From positions 2,170,001 through 2,234,000 of the forward strand of contig JADANN010000375.1 in NCBI GenBank assembly GCA_018806985.1: 64,000 nucleotides of DNA, given 5' to 3'. The notes under the pieces were generated by a model. That model did no database searches. It had not been told where the DNA came from and saw nothing but the letters and a program-made list of their open reading frames with translations. Below, one piece after another: positions 36,681 to 46,520 of the stretch (position 1 is its first letter; each line of letters opens with the position of its first letter). Made by a program: the position numbers and the translations under genes. This DNA is from Angiostrongylus vasorum. Taxonomy: Eukaryota > Nematoda > Chromadorea > Rhabditida > Metastrongylidae.

Positions 36681-37946
36681 CCTGTTACATCGTTATTCAT
36701 CGAGAACAAATGAAGTCGGTACCGTTAAGATCTTCATTCGTTCCCGTCACGAGCTTGAGCTATTCAAATGTGCTTATTCTCTCGGAGGACACGAACAGTG
36801 TCACGCTTTTTGCACAAAGCCCTTTTATTTTCACAGATCACGAAGAAGACGGCTAGCTACGGCCCGCTTGCTGGGTAAGGCCATGGTAATGGGGTTTTAC
36901 CTAGCGCAGCTTCGATGAAACCCTTGTTCTACTTTGAAAGCAGCGAAGTTGTAAAACACAGTGTTAACTATATATAATGGCGAAAAATGACGGTGAATCG
37001 TTCGGCATTGATCAATACCACAGAGATTCGCAACACATTCGATCTCATTCATACAAAATTGTTCACAACATAAATGGCTTACACAATGACTTGTTGGGTC
37101 TATCGATGTATTTAGTCAGCGATTTAATCGCCTCAGACAGTACTTGCACTAATTGGCAGAAGTTGAAGGGATGAAGAGTTGGATTCCACGTGGGGTATGG
37201 ATCGAACGAACAAGCACGGCTGCATTGCATGGCACCTCTTACCTCTAACCTACTGCTATGTTACACCTTTCCTGTTCATGATAATAGCCAACAAAAAATA
37301 GATGATTCATAAAGCTGAGCTAAAAAGAGAGAGCTCTCGGCGTTTATCAATCCCTGAGGTATGCGCCATGCATTCGACTTCATTAAGTATCGTTGGAGGT
37401 GATTGAATGTATATCTGGCCTTTACAATGACTCGCGGTGGTCTACCGATGTATCGAGCCAGTGCTGTTGTCCTCCCAGAAAAGTCTGGTCCTAATTTGCC
37501 GACCTCGGAGGGATGGAAAGCTTGGTGGAACGTGGGCGCTGGGATCGATTCCACGTGTGTTGCAGGGCGCCTCCGACCACTGCGCTACACGTGCTCTGAT
37601 GATGATTCATATGAGGACTATTTTTGCGCTCAGCGAGTTTTTTTTCACCTTTAGGCCTATTATGCAGTTGGGGCTTGCCGTTGTATTGGTTCACACAGTA
37701 GGATTTGCCGGTAATCCTTAAGAACAACTACAGCACCTTCTGCCGTTTCCTCTTCTTGTTCTCCATTTCAGTGCGCTGTCAATGCTTTTTATCCTAATAA
37801 CGGCAAACTTCTTCTGATTCTCTCAGCACAACTCTATCCATCACCTTCCTCCTCTCCACGATCTTTTGGTTTTTTTCCCGTATTTGAGCGATTTTCCTGT
37901 CCAATTCTTCCTCCTCCTCTTTCGAATGCCGGCTCTCTCGTTCCAT
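24962..37946 (-). CDS. Coiled-coil, RG-rich protein, CCDC9-like (7 exons proposed, about 330 aa)
   Basis: Proposed coding exons are 37845-37946, 35499-35555, 35012-35070 (weakest), 32697-32856, 31435-31602, 30183-30299 and 24962-25291. Phases agree throughout and the sum is 993 nt, 331 codons with the stop. Residues 1-53 form a charged coiled coil (SKEEEEELDRKIAQIREKNQ, then KIVERRKEID) that resembles the start of vertebrate CCDC9 in motif and in distance from Met. The middle is Arg/Gly-rich (RRKPLGRGGSHQRGAQRGQR and SSRRGRGNGGARAQQNRR), as in RNA-binding proteins. The C terminus is a second Lys/Glu coiled coil (KRLLRRLVNKVEQLERKER) and a Ser/Glu/Lys-rich tail. The start ATG lies 7 nt after a tttcag acceptor, suggesting spliced-leader trans-splicing. 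Introns reach almost 5 kb and are filled with SINEs. The RNA-linked role is inference; the family call is tentative. Confidence 0.6.
25478..25862 (+). repeat. Repeat family B, full length
   Basis: The most complete plus-strand copy (about 385 bp), inside the long last intron of the CCDC9-like gene. Confidence 0.85.
26190..26330 (+). mobile_element. SINE family A, 5' fragment
   Basis: Head gcgcaatggtagaag with gttgattccacc, then caagcctcccatctctttgg; the 3' half is missing. Confidence 0.5.
27760..27784. repeat. (TA)n microsatellite
   Basis: Directly abuts the 3' tail of the minus-strand family A SINE at 27793. Confidence 0.95.
27793..28080 (-). mobile_element. SINE family A, near-complete
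   Basis: Head at 28060-28080 (cgtgtggcgcactagt), tail ctttatccttgttatcctttta reaching a (TA)n tract. Confidence 0.85.
28092..28130. repeat. (TA)n microsatellite
   Basis: Abuts the 5' head of the family A SINE ending at 28080; followed by a GA-rich run (28143-28183). Confidence 0.95.
28143..28183. repeat. GA-rich simple repeat
   Basis: Imperfect AG dinucleotides directly before a family C SINE. Confidence 0.85.
28183..28465 (+). mobile_element. SINE family C, internally shortened
   Basis: Head ggatgacgtagtggctagtg; tail gaattcaagaagtgctgtcg, tgatgatgggtcatg. Tandem neighbour of the next copy. Confidence 0.75.
28506..28862 (+). mobile_element. SINE family C, full length
   Basis: tRNA-like head ggtggcgcagtggttgtgg with ggttctatcccg, a body with gggaaattggcaccagactt, and a 3' part gggaaatgaatcgaatgcag ending gtggaagacgg. 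It shares the body phrase 'ttggcaccagact' with family A, suggesting a common tRNA-derived ancestor. Confidence 0.8.
28873..29116 (-). mobile_element. SINE family A, slightly shortened
   Basis: Head intact next to a (TA)n tract. The part between the tail and 'gaatgcat' has lost about 35 bp compared with other copies. Confidence 0.85.
29125..29185. repeat. (TA)n / TATAATA microsatellite
   Basis: Directly abuts the head of the family A SINE ending at 29116. Confidence 0.95.
29505..29640 (+). repeat. Repeat family E
   Basis: gcaatcgcgaggttgtt, then gtagctgacgtttcggcagt and cttcttcagagccac. Confidence 0.7.
29650..30047 (-). repeat. Repeat family B, full length
   Basis: Minus copy, also in an intron of the CCDC9-like gene, ending at aacggtttaccgcctcatcg (30022-30045). 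Confidence 0.8.
30183..30299 (-). CDS. CCDC9-like exon 6 (Lys/Thr/Gln-rich)
   Basis: The 117 nt exon is phase 0 at both ends, between the acceptor ataatttcag and the donor gtggac. It encodes a low-complexity basic stretch, for example TQPRNTRKGARTSTNKGD. Membership in this gene rests on phase, strand and composition. Confidence 0.55.
30690..30840 (-). mobile_element. SINE family D, tail and body fragment
   Basis: ataaccacaacgatgctgag, ttcgcaaaacttgg; no head. Confidence 0.65.
30868..31020 (+). mobile_element. SINE family D
   Basis: tRNA-like head taggtggcgcagtgtgtagt with gtggttcgatcta, a body aagttttgcgaatatctcag and a tail ttatttattgcctacc. Confidence 0.75.
30985..31170 (-). mobile_element. 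SINE family D, inverted partner
   Basis: Minus copy: head acccgcatggtgtagtggtg with ttcgatccccacc; the tail overlaps the tail of the plus copy. Confidence 0.78.
31215..31300 (+). mobile_element. SINE family D, tail fragment
   Basis: cttgcaactatctcaacacc, tgcatttcacataataac; third member of the 30.7-31.3 kb cluster. Confidence 0.55.
31435..31602 (-). CDS. CCDC9-like exon 5 (RG-rich)
   Basis: The 168 nt, phase 0, follow the acceptor ttatttcag. They encode VTKGSRLEGRVSGLPFEPN, then an SSRRGRGNGGARAQQNRR patch and a basic end. If the donor gtgaat at 31434 is not used, the frame stops five codons later, giving a shorter isoform. Confidence 0.65.
32150..32505 (-). repeat. Repeat family B, near-complete
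   Basis: Minus copy between CCDC9-like exons 4 and 5; its start borders 'cccaacggtttaccgcctca'. Confidence 0.82.
32697..32856 (-). CDS. CCDC9-like exon 4 (RG-rich)
   Basis: The 160 nt follow the acceptor aaatttcag. They encode AETWRENVPSMEVRRKPLGR, then GGSHQRGAQRGQRGGQ and a Ser/Thr-rich end, and stop in phase 0 before gttcat. Confidence 0.7.
32905..33125 (+). mobile_element. SINE family C, 5' part
   Basis: Head acgcctgtagaatagttgtt with attggttcgatccta, then a truncated body. Confidence 0.6.
33945..34300 (-). mobile_element. SINE family C, decayed
   Basis: Inverted partner of the copy at 34322-34690, lying head to head with it. Confidence 0.7.
34322..34690 (+). mobile_element. SINE family C, full length
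   Basis: Head ggcgggtagcgcactggtag with gtggttcgatccc; tail gtgctgggacccgcaaaata, gaggacgggtcgtg. Confidence 0.8.
35012..35070 (-). CDS. CCDC9-like exon 3 (tentative)
   Basis: The 59 nt have the one length class (3n+2) needed between exons 2 and 4. They encode AIYESGSMHMALDGNFGEF and join exon 4 through an Asp codon. The acceptor atttaag is weak, so another exon could take this place. Confidence 0.3.
35499..35555 (-). CDS. CCDC9-like exon 2
   Basis: The 57 nt exon is phase 0 at both ends, between the acceptor atttttag and the donor gttggt. It encodes EIDAELAIHSDELLRKPLK, which continues the charged coil of exon 1. Confidence 0.55.
36337..36600 (+). mobile_element. SINE family A, decayed
   Basis: Head gcgtgtagcgtagtgtttaa with B-box-like tgaatcgatcc; the tail degrades at 36560-36600 and runs into (TA)n. 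Confidence 0.7.
36597..36679. repeat. (TA)n microsatellite
   Basis: About 80 bp starting exactly where the plus-strand family A SINE (36337-36600) ends. Confidence 0.95.
36985..37267 (-). mobile_element. SINE family A, decayed
   Basis: The tail (ggtattgatcaatgccg) and head (tgtaacatagcagtagg) remain recognisable; the middle is shortened and mutated. Confidence 0.7.
37323..37597 (-). mobile_element. SINE family A, near-complete
   Basis: Intact head (gtgtagcgcagtggtcggag) and tail (gggattgataaacgccgaga). It lies beside an older copy at 36985-37267. Confidence 0.88.
37845..37946 (-). CDS. CCDC9-like exon 1 (coiled coil, start codon)
   Basis: It begins MERESRHSKEEEEELDRKI and ends at AAG before the donor gtgatg. 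The acceptor attttcag lies at 37954-37956 with only 7 nt of leader, the usual geometry of a trans-spliced nematode start. Confidence 0.65.
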
Positions 37947-38847
37947 TATCGATCTGAAAATGATTATTTAAATTATATATATTAACACTAAGACCAGACA
38001 TAATCATGGATCGATCGACAAGTGACAACAAAGCAAACAAGAGTTAAAGTTTTATGACTTTTTTCCTTCTAAATAAAATCAATAAAACACGGGAAGTGCA
38101 GTAGTTGGCAGAAATGCCGTGCAATGTGAGAGTGGTCTCTAGTTTTACCCCTACCCTAGGCAACTCAGGCTACCATTCTTCCTAGGTCTACAAATTGGTA
38201 ACAAATTTGTCTGAAAAAACCTCCCTTCTAACCATAAACGGGGGGTGACTGCTTGTGATGAAGACCATGAAGCGCCAGCCCCATTGAAACACATAACCCT
38301 CAAGTGAAGCTTTCAAGCTGGCATGAAGATTTAAAAACCACCACGCTTGGCGGATACGAAAGAATGAAGCGAAAGAAAGAACTGCTGTAATCCGTTCCAT
38401 ATGTGATGTCAGGTTATAGAAAGGTGAATGATTAGCTATAACCGATAAGGTCTTACATCGATTACTGTTTATACAGTCCAATAAGTCATACCGTATGTTA
38501 TCAGGCTATGTTGCACCTCTTCCAGAGCCGAAAAAAAGTTGAGTAAAGGAAGAGAAAGGCGATAAAGACATCAGTTATTAGCGCAGAGCGATGCGTGACC
38601 AGCCCAGAAGTAGAGAAAATGATAAACAACGGGAACCACACGATGTGGGTGGTGGTCATCCATAACGAAATTGGATTGAGTTCACCGGGATGAACAACAA
38701 GACGGTGAGCAAGGGCTTAGATTACAGCGCAAATCGTCGCAACATTACACCTCTTCAAACAGGACGAGCACTGCCCGCTCGAACGGATGAGAAATGGTGC
38801 AACGAAAAAGATTACGGACAGAGCATGAAGTGTTCCAGCAACGATCA

Positions 38848-39108
38848 ACCCGGTATTGGTATGCCATGCATTCGATTCCATTCACATCGTTATAGAAATG
38901 ATTGAATGCATATTAGGTTTACACAGTGACTTACGGTAACCTACCAATGTATCATGTCAGTGTTTTTTATTCTCCCAGACAAATCCGGCACTAATCTGCC
39001 AACCCCATAAGGATATAACTCATGATGATTTGTGTCGGACGCCTCGGTATTGAACCAAAAACCACGAACATATGGCAAGCCACCTTTAACCACTCCGCTA
39101 CATGATCA
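38848..39108 (-). mobile_element. SINE family A, decayed
   Basis: Body motifs gaatgcatggcatacc and ggtaggttaccgtaagtcac are recognisable on the minus strand, and the head reads atgtagcggagtggtt. Confidence 0.75.
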
Positions 39109-39579
39109 CGACAAGAAAAAAAACAAAAAACGAAGTTTTTTAACAACTAACTCCCAATGGCTGGAAGGTTTGGCGAAAGCGAGAAGCTCAGCACTTTTAG
39201 CAACTTTAAGGAGTTCATTTTGTAATTGCCAGCATTTCATTAGAACGGGACGAAACAGCGCAGTAATGGGAACAGTTAGGAGATTAAAATATGAAATTAA
39301 AAGTCTTCGATCGATAATCCCACTTTAAAAAACGATTTTTAAAAACTCCTCTGCAAGGAATAAAACTGATTTAAAGCTCTTATTTAAGCATATTTTATAT
39401 TTTGCCTTCAAAGAGATTACATTCGTCAAAGCAACAATGAGTGATTTTTTTTCTCTCCGGTGAAAACATTCGAGAATGACTAAAAATAAAAAGTAAATAA
39501 ATATACAAAAATATGGACGGAAATCAAAGATTAGCACCATATCATACTTGTTACCGTAATCAACTACTGCTCTACTGCT

Positions 39580-39942
39580 TACTTGGATACTTGGATGGCA
39601 CGTCTTCACTGGCTGTGCGGGCCCGGTCATAATTTCCATTCTCCGGAGATTCGCTGGGTTAACCGTTGTAGTTCCTGAAATCCCGAGGACAGCCTGGCCA
39701 AAGTCTGCCCCAGGTCGTCACCACGACAAGCAGTCGCAGCCCTTGTGGATGAGAAGGAGACCTGCCACCATGCGACCCTGATTCCAGGACGGTGGTGGAT
39801 CGTGGTGTTGGTTTACTCTTAGACTTCCTGATGGAAACGCCGGACTCCTTCTCAGCTTTGGAGACCCTGCCAGGGGGATGAATCCGCCGTTGTACACCGC
39901 AGTCCGACACCTCCCAGCCACGATGAGGCGGTAAATCGTTGA
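39580..39942 (-). repeat. Repeat family B, near-complete
   Basis: Minus copy, high similarity to 25478-25862 over its whole length. Confidence 0.82.
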
Positions 39943-40709
39943 CAGAACTGCTCTATTAACTACTATAACAAGAAATCATTGACTACTGTGACCAAATCAA
40001 TAAAATCGATATAATTATTCACTGTCACTAGAAAGAATCGTCGGGCTTTACGAATGATCGAAAACTGCTCACTAACTTCATCCATGCGTTTTTCCCCTTA
40101 AATCTGACTTACAAAAAAGAAGTAGGAAACTGCCAAAGAACTACAAGAATAGAAAAAATGTCTCAGCAAAAGGGGATTTATGAAGTCAGGATTCCTTATA
40201 AAGTAATTCTGTAGACAAAAACCTCCCTAGACCTGATTGTTTTGAGTCGGAAACGATTATGACAGTTGTACAAACGAAAATGTAAACTGTCTGTATGTGT
40301 GTCAGTCCAATTGTAGTGATGTTCTGCATAAGGAGGGAAATCGTGCATAATTGAGCAGCTAGTCAAAACCCAAATCACAAGTATGACAATTCCAATCAAT
40401 AAAAACGATCAATAGTCGCAAATCTTTATATGGTGTTAGTTAACTGAGAGATATGTGCAGAGATTGAAATAGTTGATTGTTTTTAATAGTCAGAAGCAGA
40501 CGTAACAGTAATTGACTAAATAGAATTTGTTAATTGTATGAAAAGAAGAGAATAAGACATAAAAGCAATAACAGTAATGAAAAAGGAGTTAGCAGCGACA
40601 AATTATACAAAGAGACTGCAGCTGTAGGCAACGAACCATTGTCTTTTAAGAGGTATTAAAGAAATAATGCTGGAGACATTAAGTTGTAAAATGGCCAGAA
40701 AGAAAAGTG

Positions 40710-41043
40710 TCAATCATGTTTCCACTTTCGGGGGTTCGAACCTCCACCTCGACGACCACGACGACGGCAAGGAAGACGAGTTGTCTCCTTTTGTGGGTAT
40801 CGAATGAAGGCGCTGGCTGGTGGAAAATTGTTCATAACATCAATGACTAGTACTTGCTGACTATGATCCGTTCATTGTAAAACTCGGCCGACGAAATCAA
40901 TCGATGTTCGGCGCCGAACACCCGACGAAAGTGATCGAAGTGACGAGTGCGATACGTTCGTTGTTCGCCGGTGTTGGGTGGTGCAGGGTGTTCGCGGAGG
41001 TCGGCAGTAGAGTCGCACGATGGAACGACCACACATGAAGCAC
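40710..41043 (-). CDS. 3' end of an unrecognised gene with RGG-like tail (2 exons)
   Basis: Exon 40854-41043 (190 nt, acceptor gatgtatag, donor gtacta) joins exon 40710-40812 across a 41-nt intron in consistent phase. It encodes a Cys-containing stretch, EHPAPPNTGEQRTYRTRHFD and FRRVFGAEHRLISSAEFYNE, then PQKETTRLPCRRRGRRGGGS and a TGA stop. The exons are markedly GC-rich compared with their flanks. The Arg/Gly tail suggests RNA or nucleic-acid contact, but I do not recognise the family. Upstream exons are not secured; an open minus frame at 41285-41731 could be one. Confidence 0.45.
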
Positions 41044-41284
41044 CTATACATCGAAAAATATGGAAAAACAAAACATCTCACTCATAAACTCACTGCAGTG
41101 GACGATTTTAATCAATAGAGACTATTGATAACCATAAATGTTCGTGGAGGGCTAGCTGATGCAAAGATTTTTTAAAGATTCAAATCACTGTTTTAATTCA
41201 GATAGTCAACAGATGTTTCGAGTGATTAGTGAAGTATAATTATTTAATTGAATAGACTGAAGAGATCTTAAAAACTGATTTTAA

Positions 41285-41731
41285 TTAAACCCTGGCAAGA
41301 ATAATCAATAATTTTCTAATTGACTGAGCTAACACGAGATTGGTACAAAACTTTTGTTCAGCTAAGGTGTCAGCGTCTTTGCTATCTTCCGAGGCGCTTT
41401 GGTCCGAGATGATGGTCCAGAGGTGATCGTGTCGCATCAAGTCGAATCCAGTGGAGCGACCATCGCTCGAATGCAGAACCTCCATCAGGGATATCCTTTC
41501 ATAAAAGGTTATTATTGATCGATTGCCGGCATCCAATATACTTCCTGTAGCAGTCGGTACTTCATTTACTAGCTTTTCATGCGAAAAATTATTAATTATT
41601 CCTGCCGAGGTTGAAAGAAAATCAATTTCTAAGACATTGATTCCTACGTGCCGACAAATGAAGCACTTACTACTACAGGACCTTCTCCATTCGAGGGTGG
41701 TCCATCCACTGGATTCGTCCTTACGTGACAA
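41285..41731 (-). other. Long open frame, possible exon upstream of the RGG-tail gene
   Basis: A 148-codon open minus frame, long for this AT-rich DNA, containing SSDGRSTGFDLMRHDHLW and SEDSKDADTLAEQKF. No domain is recognised. A donor (gtacca after AEQKF) would join 40854-41043 in phase, but it is a weak site. Confidence 0.3.
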
Positions 41732-41952
41732 AGAACATCCACAAGATGAAAAGAATCAGACAAAAGGATCAATTGTATTTGAGACAAGTGAGGCAGATAA
41801 ATGTCTATTTTTTTTTACATATCTCCTGTCTCTTTCTAAAACCTGATAAAACTTTCAAAATTTAACGCTAAGATCTCGAAACACTTTTAGTTTCTGAGAA
41901 TAACAGGGTAATTAGAGAACTAAAGCTAGTGAAGGAATGACAGCATAAATAT

Positions 41953-41955
41953 CTA

Positions 41956-42003
<48 letters not shown>
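41953..42003. repeat. (AG)n microsatellite
   Basis: About 50 bp, GATA units passing into pure AG. Confidence 0.95.
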
Positions 42004-42009
<6 letters not shown>

Positions 42010-42010
<1 letters not shown>

Positions 42011-42960
42011 GAGCGGAGAGGGATAAAGAGGAGCGGAATGTTAAAAGATATGGAATGAGAAAAAGGGTTATTCAAAGAGGAAAAGAAAGAGAGGGAAGAG
42101 TAGTGAAGGAGGTAAAGAGAGGGAATTTCATGGAAAACTTCGATTTTAAGTACTAATTTTCCGGAAAATGAAATGATCTAAACGATTATTTTTCAATGGG
42201 TTTTTTTAACTGTAAAAAACTGCAAACTCTACAAAAACGACTGCTACTCAATTAGGTTAAGTAGACGCGCCTAACGGCGATCGATAAGTGAAATTCTTTG
42301 TTTACGGCAAATTTCCAGCTTTGTATAGAATAAATAGTAAACTACGTCAGAAAGCGTTTATGGCTTTCCATAAGAAAATGGAAACGTTTTTCTTAGAAAA
42401 GGTCACTCCTAACAGTAGGGAGCTTTTCGTCATTGGAAAATATTCTTTTTACGAATTGTCAAAGATGGCTGGCCGTTTTACTAATTTATCCCAAATGCGT
42501 TTAGACGAGCCAAGATTTTTTTTACGGGAAAAAAATTCGTTTCGAAGCCTTAGCTTTATCTCTGTCTTCCTTTAAGATCGATTTCGGATAAGAATATGTA
42601 AAAAGAAAAACTGAGGAGGAATATTGGTGCACATAGAAGAAATGATGAAAAAAGAGAGAGAAAGAGAGAAAGTGACATGAATCGTTGCAAGTAAGGAAAA
42701 ACTACTAAGTAGCTAAAGTTAGCCAACAGAGTAGAAATTTAAAACGGAAGACGATTGATAGAGATGACGTAGGAACTGGAAGACTGAGTCATTCCACATC
42801 GTGTTTTTCTATGGCGGTTAGTGGAAGTGGAGGGTTTAATCAGTGGTGTAAGGGCCATGACGAAAGGGTTTAGAAAGGATTTAAAAGGCGAATATCTTGT
42901 GGCAAAAAACTTCCTGTATTCACTAGCGTCTTAGGGTTATATCTCAAAAAAATTAATATT
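42010..42960. other. Intergenic, one open frame without support
   Basis: A 95-codon plus frame at 42288-42575 lies in very AT-rich DNA with no splice or family support; otherwise purine-rich sequence. Confidence 0.4.
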
Positions 42961-42962
42961 AA

Positions 42963-43330
42963 TGGACGTAGGAAGTGCAGTGGCTAGAGATGATTTGTGA
43001 TAATACACGCGTGGTCACTGGTTCGACCTTGCCACTGCCCAAAAGAAGCTTTCCAACACCGCGGTTGGCACACTGTATCAGGCTTATCTGGATGGATATC
43101 TCTTTCCCCCATTGACATGGATGATTTATTGTGGCAAAGATCTAGAAGTGTTCTAGTGGAAATATCCGAGCGCTTCAGGTAGAATCAGCCAGTATATGAT
43201 GTCATGCACGAAGGCGACAAAGCTCTCAAGTGGCAGCCGAACTCACACACAATTCCGAAGACATACGTGGATGACAGATGCGAGACGAAAGACCAAATGA
43301 AGAAAGTTCTAGAATCCGGGAGACATGCGA
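42963..43330 (+). mobile_element. SINE family C, full length
   Basis: Head gaagtgcagtggctagagat with ctggttcgacctt; the 3' end is decayed. Confidence 0.75.
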
Positions 43331-43500
43331 AGTCGGATTACTTCTAAAAAATGGTATTAGCAGCTTTTACCATTGCTAATATTGAAAAACTAGTGGAATA
43401 GTGCAATGAGTTGTTACTCACGTAACTGTACGGCTGTGAAGAAGAAACTGGATGCGTCCTATGATCAACTGAAGCAATTATTTCGCAACGGAAAGCCCTT

Positions 43501-44403
43501 CTAAATAAATAAACAAATAAAACAGTAAAATAAATAAGACAAAATAAAATAAATGTGAGAAATAAAAAATAATGAAAACAAACTTGTTGTTCGTTCCTTC
43601 ACCGTCAGAATAAAAAAAAGCCTGCGAACGAGAATCACCTGTAGTCCCATTGATCGTCGAGTGACTCGAGCGGGCGCCAGTAAATCTTCCATTTTTTCCA
43701 TGTCGCGTGCAAGAGTAGCCCATTGGGTTCTGCTCGCTCTAGGGACTCGCCCAGCATCATATTTTTCTTCTAGGATCTTCGTTAAGAACTCTGACCGTCG
43801 AGTCGGTGGTCTTCCTGCAGTACGTTTGACATCCCGAGGAATCAAGTCACTAACGGCTCCTGTCCATCGGTTGTCATTCATACGCATTAAGTATCCGGCC
43901 CACCTCATCTTCGACTGTTTGGCGTACAGAACGGAATCTCTGGTTTTTGATCGTTGACGCAGGTCGGAGCTTCGGAACCCATCCTTTGTGTGCAACGGCA
44001 TACTCCTAGCATCGTCCCTTCCGACTGCGCGTTCGATAACGCTTAGTGATTTTTCATCCTGCTTACGCAGCGACCAGGTTTCTGACGCATACGTTAGGGC
44101 AGGAAATATCGTTGAGTGGGAAAGGAGGGCACGGAGTCGGGTGTTCTTTGTTCTCTTCACTACATCCTCGATGCTCTTGGAAGCTCCCCAAGCCGCTTGC
44201 TTCCTTCTGCTCAGCTCTGGAGCTAAGTCGTTCACCATATTGATTTCCCGACCTAGACAGACATAACTGGAGCATTCCGAGATATTCGTTCCGTTAAGAG
44301 TCAATGGGGCATATGAAACCAATCCGTTCTTCATGAACATCGTTTTTGTAAGATTTAGTCGAAGAACAATCTTTCCACAGGCTTTGTAAAAGTTGGCAAA
44401 CAC
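43501..44403 (-). pseudogene. RTE copy 2, thumb and C-terminal block
   Basis: A 300-codon block beginning MFANFYKACGKIVLRLNLTK, with the WGASKSIEDVVKRTKNTRLR and RPPTRRSEFLTKILEEKY regions. The last 40 or so codons run past the element into AT-rich flank (hydrophobic low-complexity residues), so the true element end is near 43590-43640. Confidence 0.85.
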
Positions 44404-44429
44404 ATGTTCCGCTTGGCTAATGTTCGGTG

Positions 44430-45572
44430 TTAAAGGACGATGTCATCAGCAAAGCGAAGATGATGTAAATGCCGACCATCGATTTTCACTCCCATATTAT
44501 CCCATTCCAGTGTTCGCATGACGTTCTGGAGGGTGGCGGTAATTTTGGCGAGATGGTATCGCCTTGCCCTAACCCCTCTTTTGACGTTGATGTTAATATC
44601 GTTGTAGTATGGTGATATTTTGGTTGTGAAATTCTTGTACAGCTCACGAAGAATCTTTATGTACTGAGTAGGGACTCCTTGACTATCAAGGGCATCCATG
44701 ACTACTTCTATATCAATTGAATGAAAGGCCTTCTGTAAGTCGATGAAAGTGAGACAGAGCGGTCTTTTGTACTCTCGCGATGCTTCAATGAGTCTTGTTA
44801 TCGTATGGATGTGGTCCATCATATTAAATCCTTTTCGAAACCCTGCTTGCTCACATGGCTGTCCTTCGTCCAGTGTTCTGTCAATCTTGTTTAGGATGAC
44901 TTGAGTGAAAAGTTTGTAGACGACAGACAGCAAACAGATTTTGCGACGGTTGCCGATATCGTGGAGGTCACCCTTCTTGAACAATAACACGGTCTTGCTG
45001 GTCTTCCACTGAGTAGGGACCTTGCATTCAGACAGATAACGTGTGAAGAGCCGAGCCAGTGTGTTTACGAGGACTGGCGAAACGTTCTTCAGGTGTTGTG
45101 GTCTTATCCTATCCGGACATGGTGCTGTTCGATTTTCCACCGACGAAATGGTATGTCGGATTTCGGAAGGGAGAACCGATGGTACAACATATCCATCCTC
45201 CTTTATTTCATATAGCGGGAGCTGGACGTGGCTATCGAAGAGATCTGAGTAGTATTCATGAATGATTTTCTCCATTGCCTTTCTGGATGCTATAACTGTC
45301 CCGTCTGGGCGTCGGAGTGCAATCATCTTGGCCTTGTAATTGACGAAGCGTCGATGGGCTTTGCGAATGTTCTTCCCAGCCTCTGCAGCTTTGACCATTA
45401 CTGCTGCTCTACTCCCTTCAAGATCTTCTTTTATTGCCTGTCTGCAGTGTTTTGCAATTTCGGACGTTAGTTGGCGGTTGCCTGCAGTTTGTGTGATTCC
45501 ACGCTGGCGTATCAGCTCCAGTGTTTCTGGAGACAGACAATTATTGGTGACTTTCGAACTCTCAGCTTTCAT
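44430..45572 (-). pseudogene. RTE copy 2, reverse-transcriptase block
   Basis: A 380-codon open block covering the linker and the palm and fingers of the reverse transcriptase, ending at TAA directly after FADDIVL. Comparison with 6184-6210 in copy 1 places the break at a single missing A. Confidence 0.9.
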
Positions 45573-45605
45573 AGCGCTAACGTGAAGATATTGAATGAGC
45601 CTATC

Positions 45606-46520
45606 CTATTCCTCGTCGATGTTATCGACAACGGCATCTTCCCAACAGTCGACTATTGAATTGAACAAGTCCCAGTTTGAGGTGGTTCTACGACTTCGGT
45701 TTTTTGAATTTAGCGGCTTTTTTCCCCCTTTTCGCGAGAAATAGAAGCTTGCACGAAGGAGACGATGGTCTGATCTCATTGTAGAATTTTGGGTCAACAG
45801 CGACATCGGTTAGGCAAAACCTTCTATTTACTATGATGTAGTCTATTGCGTTATGCTACTCTCCACTGGGAGACTCTCACGTCCAGCATTGAGGGTGGGG
45901 GTTTCGGAATTGCGAGTTACCATCGATGGTCTTGGCAGCCATGATGAATTCAGATAGCCGCTCACCCTGTTCGTTCCATTTTAAACTATGGGTCCCAATG
46001 TGACGTTCTTCAGACGTTCTCATTGGTCCAATCTTGGCATTGGAATCTCCAATGATGACCTTGAAGAATGTATGGTCTTCTCTGTAGAACTTCTCCAAGT
46101 CCAGATAAAACGCTTCGACTTCTTCTTCGTCGTAGTTTGATGTCGGCGCATAAGCGACGAAGATTGTCAAAGCCGGTATTGATCTGCATCATTTTAATCG
46201 TAAACGTCCGATTCGGGTTGTAAGTTGTTCGAATCGACGTTCACGGACAAACTCGTGTTGACGAGAACGCCGACGTCGCCGACTCCTCTACTGTCGCATG
46301 TTCCGAGGAACAGTTCTTCTCTGGTGTCATAGACGGCGTTGAATGGGTGGCGTCGTCTCGTCTCGGCCAGGCCGATGACGTCGTACCTTATCCTTCTTGC
46401 TTGCATGAGCAAGTCTTCTATCGAGGACTGGGATCCAAGCGTACGTGCATTGTAGGTACAGATCGTCACCATAGTTGTTTGTAATCCAGGCAGCTTCCAT
46501 TGGCCCTGAGATTTTAGCAA
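45606..46520 (-). pseudogene. RTE copy 2, broken endonuclease
   Basis: Three open blocks (46194-46520, 45877-46170, 45606-45806) in different frames carry the endonuclease signatures. Frameshifts lie near 46180-46195 and 45840-45880. Confidence 0.85.
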
